Source of the DNA: Candidatus Zixiibacteriota bacterium
GTDB taxonomy: Bacteria > Zixibacteria > MSB-5A5 > GN15 > JACZUZ01
Assembly (NCBI GenBank): GCA_022563625.1
Contig: JADFNA010000002.1
Location: forward strand, 1-17,671
Direction of reading: 5' to 3'
DNA length: 17,671 bases
The position numbers and the translations under genes were made by a program. Positions 17,293-17,671 of the stretch are shown piece after piece. The notes below the pieces were generated by a model, which saw only the letters and a program-made list of their open reading frames with translations, was not told the origin of the DNA and did not search any database. Positions within the stretch are counted from its first letter, which is position 1; every line of letters starts with the position of its first letter.

Positions 17293-17671
17293 CTAGGTGG
17301 TAGAAGCCGGTTCTGAGACTTCTTTTTTCGGGCCTTCGCTTTCAGCAATAAACTCGTCAATCTCGGAGCCGTCGATAGTTTCACGCTCAAGCAAGGCCCT
17401 GGACAGCAATTCCAACGCCTTGCGATTTGCTGTCAGAATACGGATAGCGGTTTTCTCAGCCTTGCCGATAATCTTGCGCACTTCGGCGTCAATCAGCTTG
17501 GCCGTTTCCTCAGAGAAATCATGATGCTGGGCGAATTCGCGGCCGAGAAATATCTGTTCCTCTTTCTTGCCGAATGTCACCGGTCCGATCTCATCAGACA
17601 TTCCCCAGTGGCAAACCATACGGCGGGCCAGTTCGGTCGAACGTTCCAGATCATTGCCGGCGCCGGTTGTT
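17293..17671 (-). CDS. ftsH: ATP-dependent zinc metalloprotease FtsH, C-terminal part (truncated by window edge)
   Basis: Membrane-anchored AAA+ protease that degrades membrane and regulatory proteins. Only the C-terminal ~125 residues are in the window; the frame is open to the edge, so the ATG at 17619 is internal. The visible part begins TTGAGNDLERSTELARRMV, whose Asp matches the conserved third zinc ligand of FtsH. Then comes the family block WGMSDEIGPVTFGKKEEQIF-LGREFAQHH with the helical protease end (ETAKLIDAEVRKIIGKAE, LLERETIDGSEID). The C-terminal tail is short (EGPKKEVSEPASTT). The HEAGH motif and AAA domain lie outside. It stops with TAG at the usual place and is followed by an intrinsic terminator. 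Confidence 0.97.
   Translation of the reverse strand, partial: TTGAGNDLERSTELARRMVCHWGMSDEIGPVTFGKKEEQIFLGREFAQHHDFSEETAKLIDAEVRKIIGKAEKTAIRILTANRKALELLSRALLERETIDGSEIDEFIAESEGPKKEVSEPASTT

Overview
The window looks like chromosomal DNA of a Gram-negative-like, uncultured-type bacterium. Most of it is a compact, same-strand (minus) housekeeping region at roughly 55-60 % G+C by eye; the line 7141-7200 counts 35/60. The mix is a bifunctional phosphoglucose/phosphomannose isomerase, an archaeal/thermotogal-type adenosylhomocysteinase end, EI plus HPr without any EII, and ftsH-folE-folP-dacA. This fits an FCB-related candidate phylum better than a well-known proteobacterium, but that placement is a guess; no rRNA is present to settle it.

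Layout, left to right. 1-819 (minus): a Hanks-type Ser/Thr kinase interrupted by an in-frame TAG inside its C-lobe. 1001-1411 (plus): a VOC/glyoxalase-fold protein. 1438-11140 (minus, one long run; transcription order from high to low coordinates): obgE, dprA, HPr (ptsH), EI (ptsI), bifunctional PGI/PMI, a sugar-nucleotidyltransferase, metK, ahcY and a DUF2752 membrane protein. 11277-11786 (plus, divergent from obgE): a TPR protein. 11787-14919: an accessory islet. 14920-17671 (minus): dacA, folP, folE, a strong intrinsic terminator, and the C-terminal end of ftsH running off the window.

The islet is the unusual part. Its core (about 12040-14350) is visibly AT-rich; the line 12721-12780 counts 20/60 G+C. 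It carries a relic that resembles the start of an IS3-family transposase, a sodium:solute-symporter-family protein and a small three-TM membrane protein of unknown function directly behind it. On both sides it is bordered by palindromic repeats that begin with GTAG, the hallmark of REP-type elements. Two of these, on opposite sides of the islet, share an identical 12-mer in direct orientation. The element next to dacA is a 165-bp inverted structure whose arms are themselves perfect hairpins.

Functional logic: metK and ahcY form the methyl-donor half-cycle (SAM synthesis, SAH removal). PGI/PMI and the nucleotidyltransferase point to hexose-phosphate and NDP-sugar supply. EI and HPr without a permease, and with the Ser46 regulatory site in HPr, suggest a regulatory PTS. 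folE and folP are two steps of folate synthesis, and dacA makes c-di-AMP.
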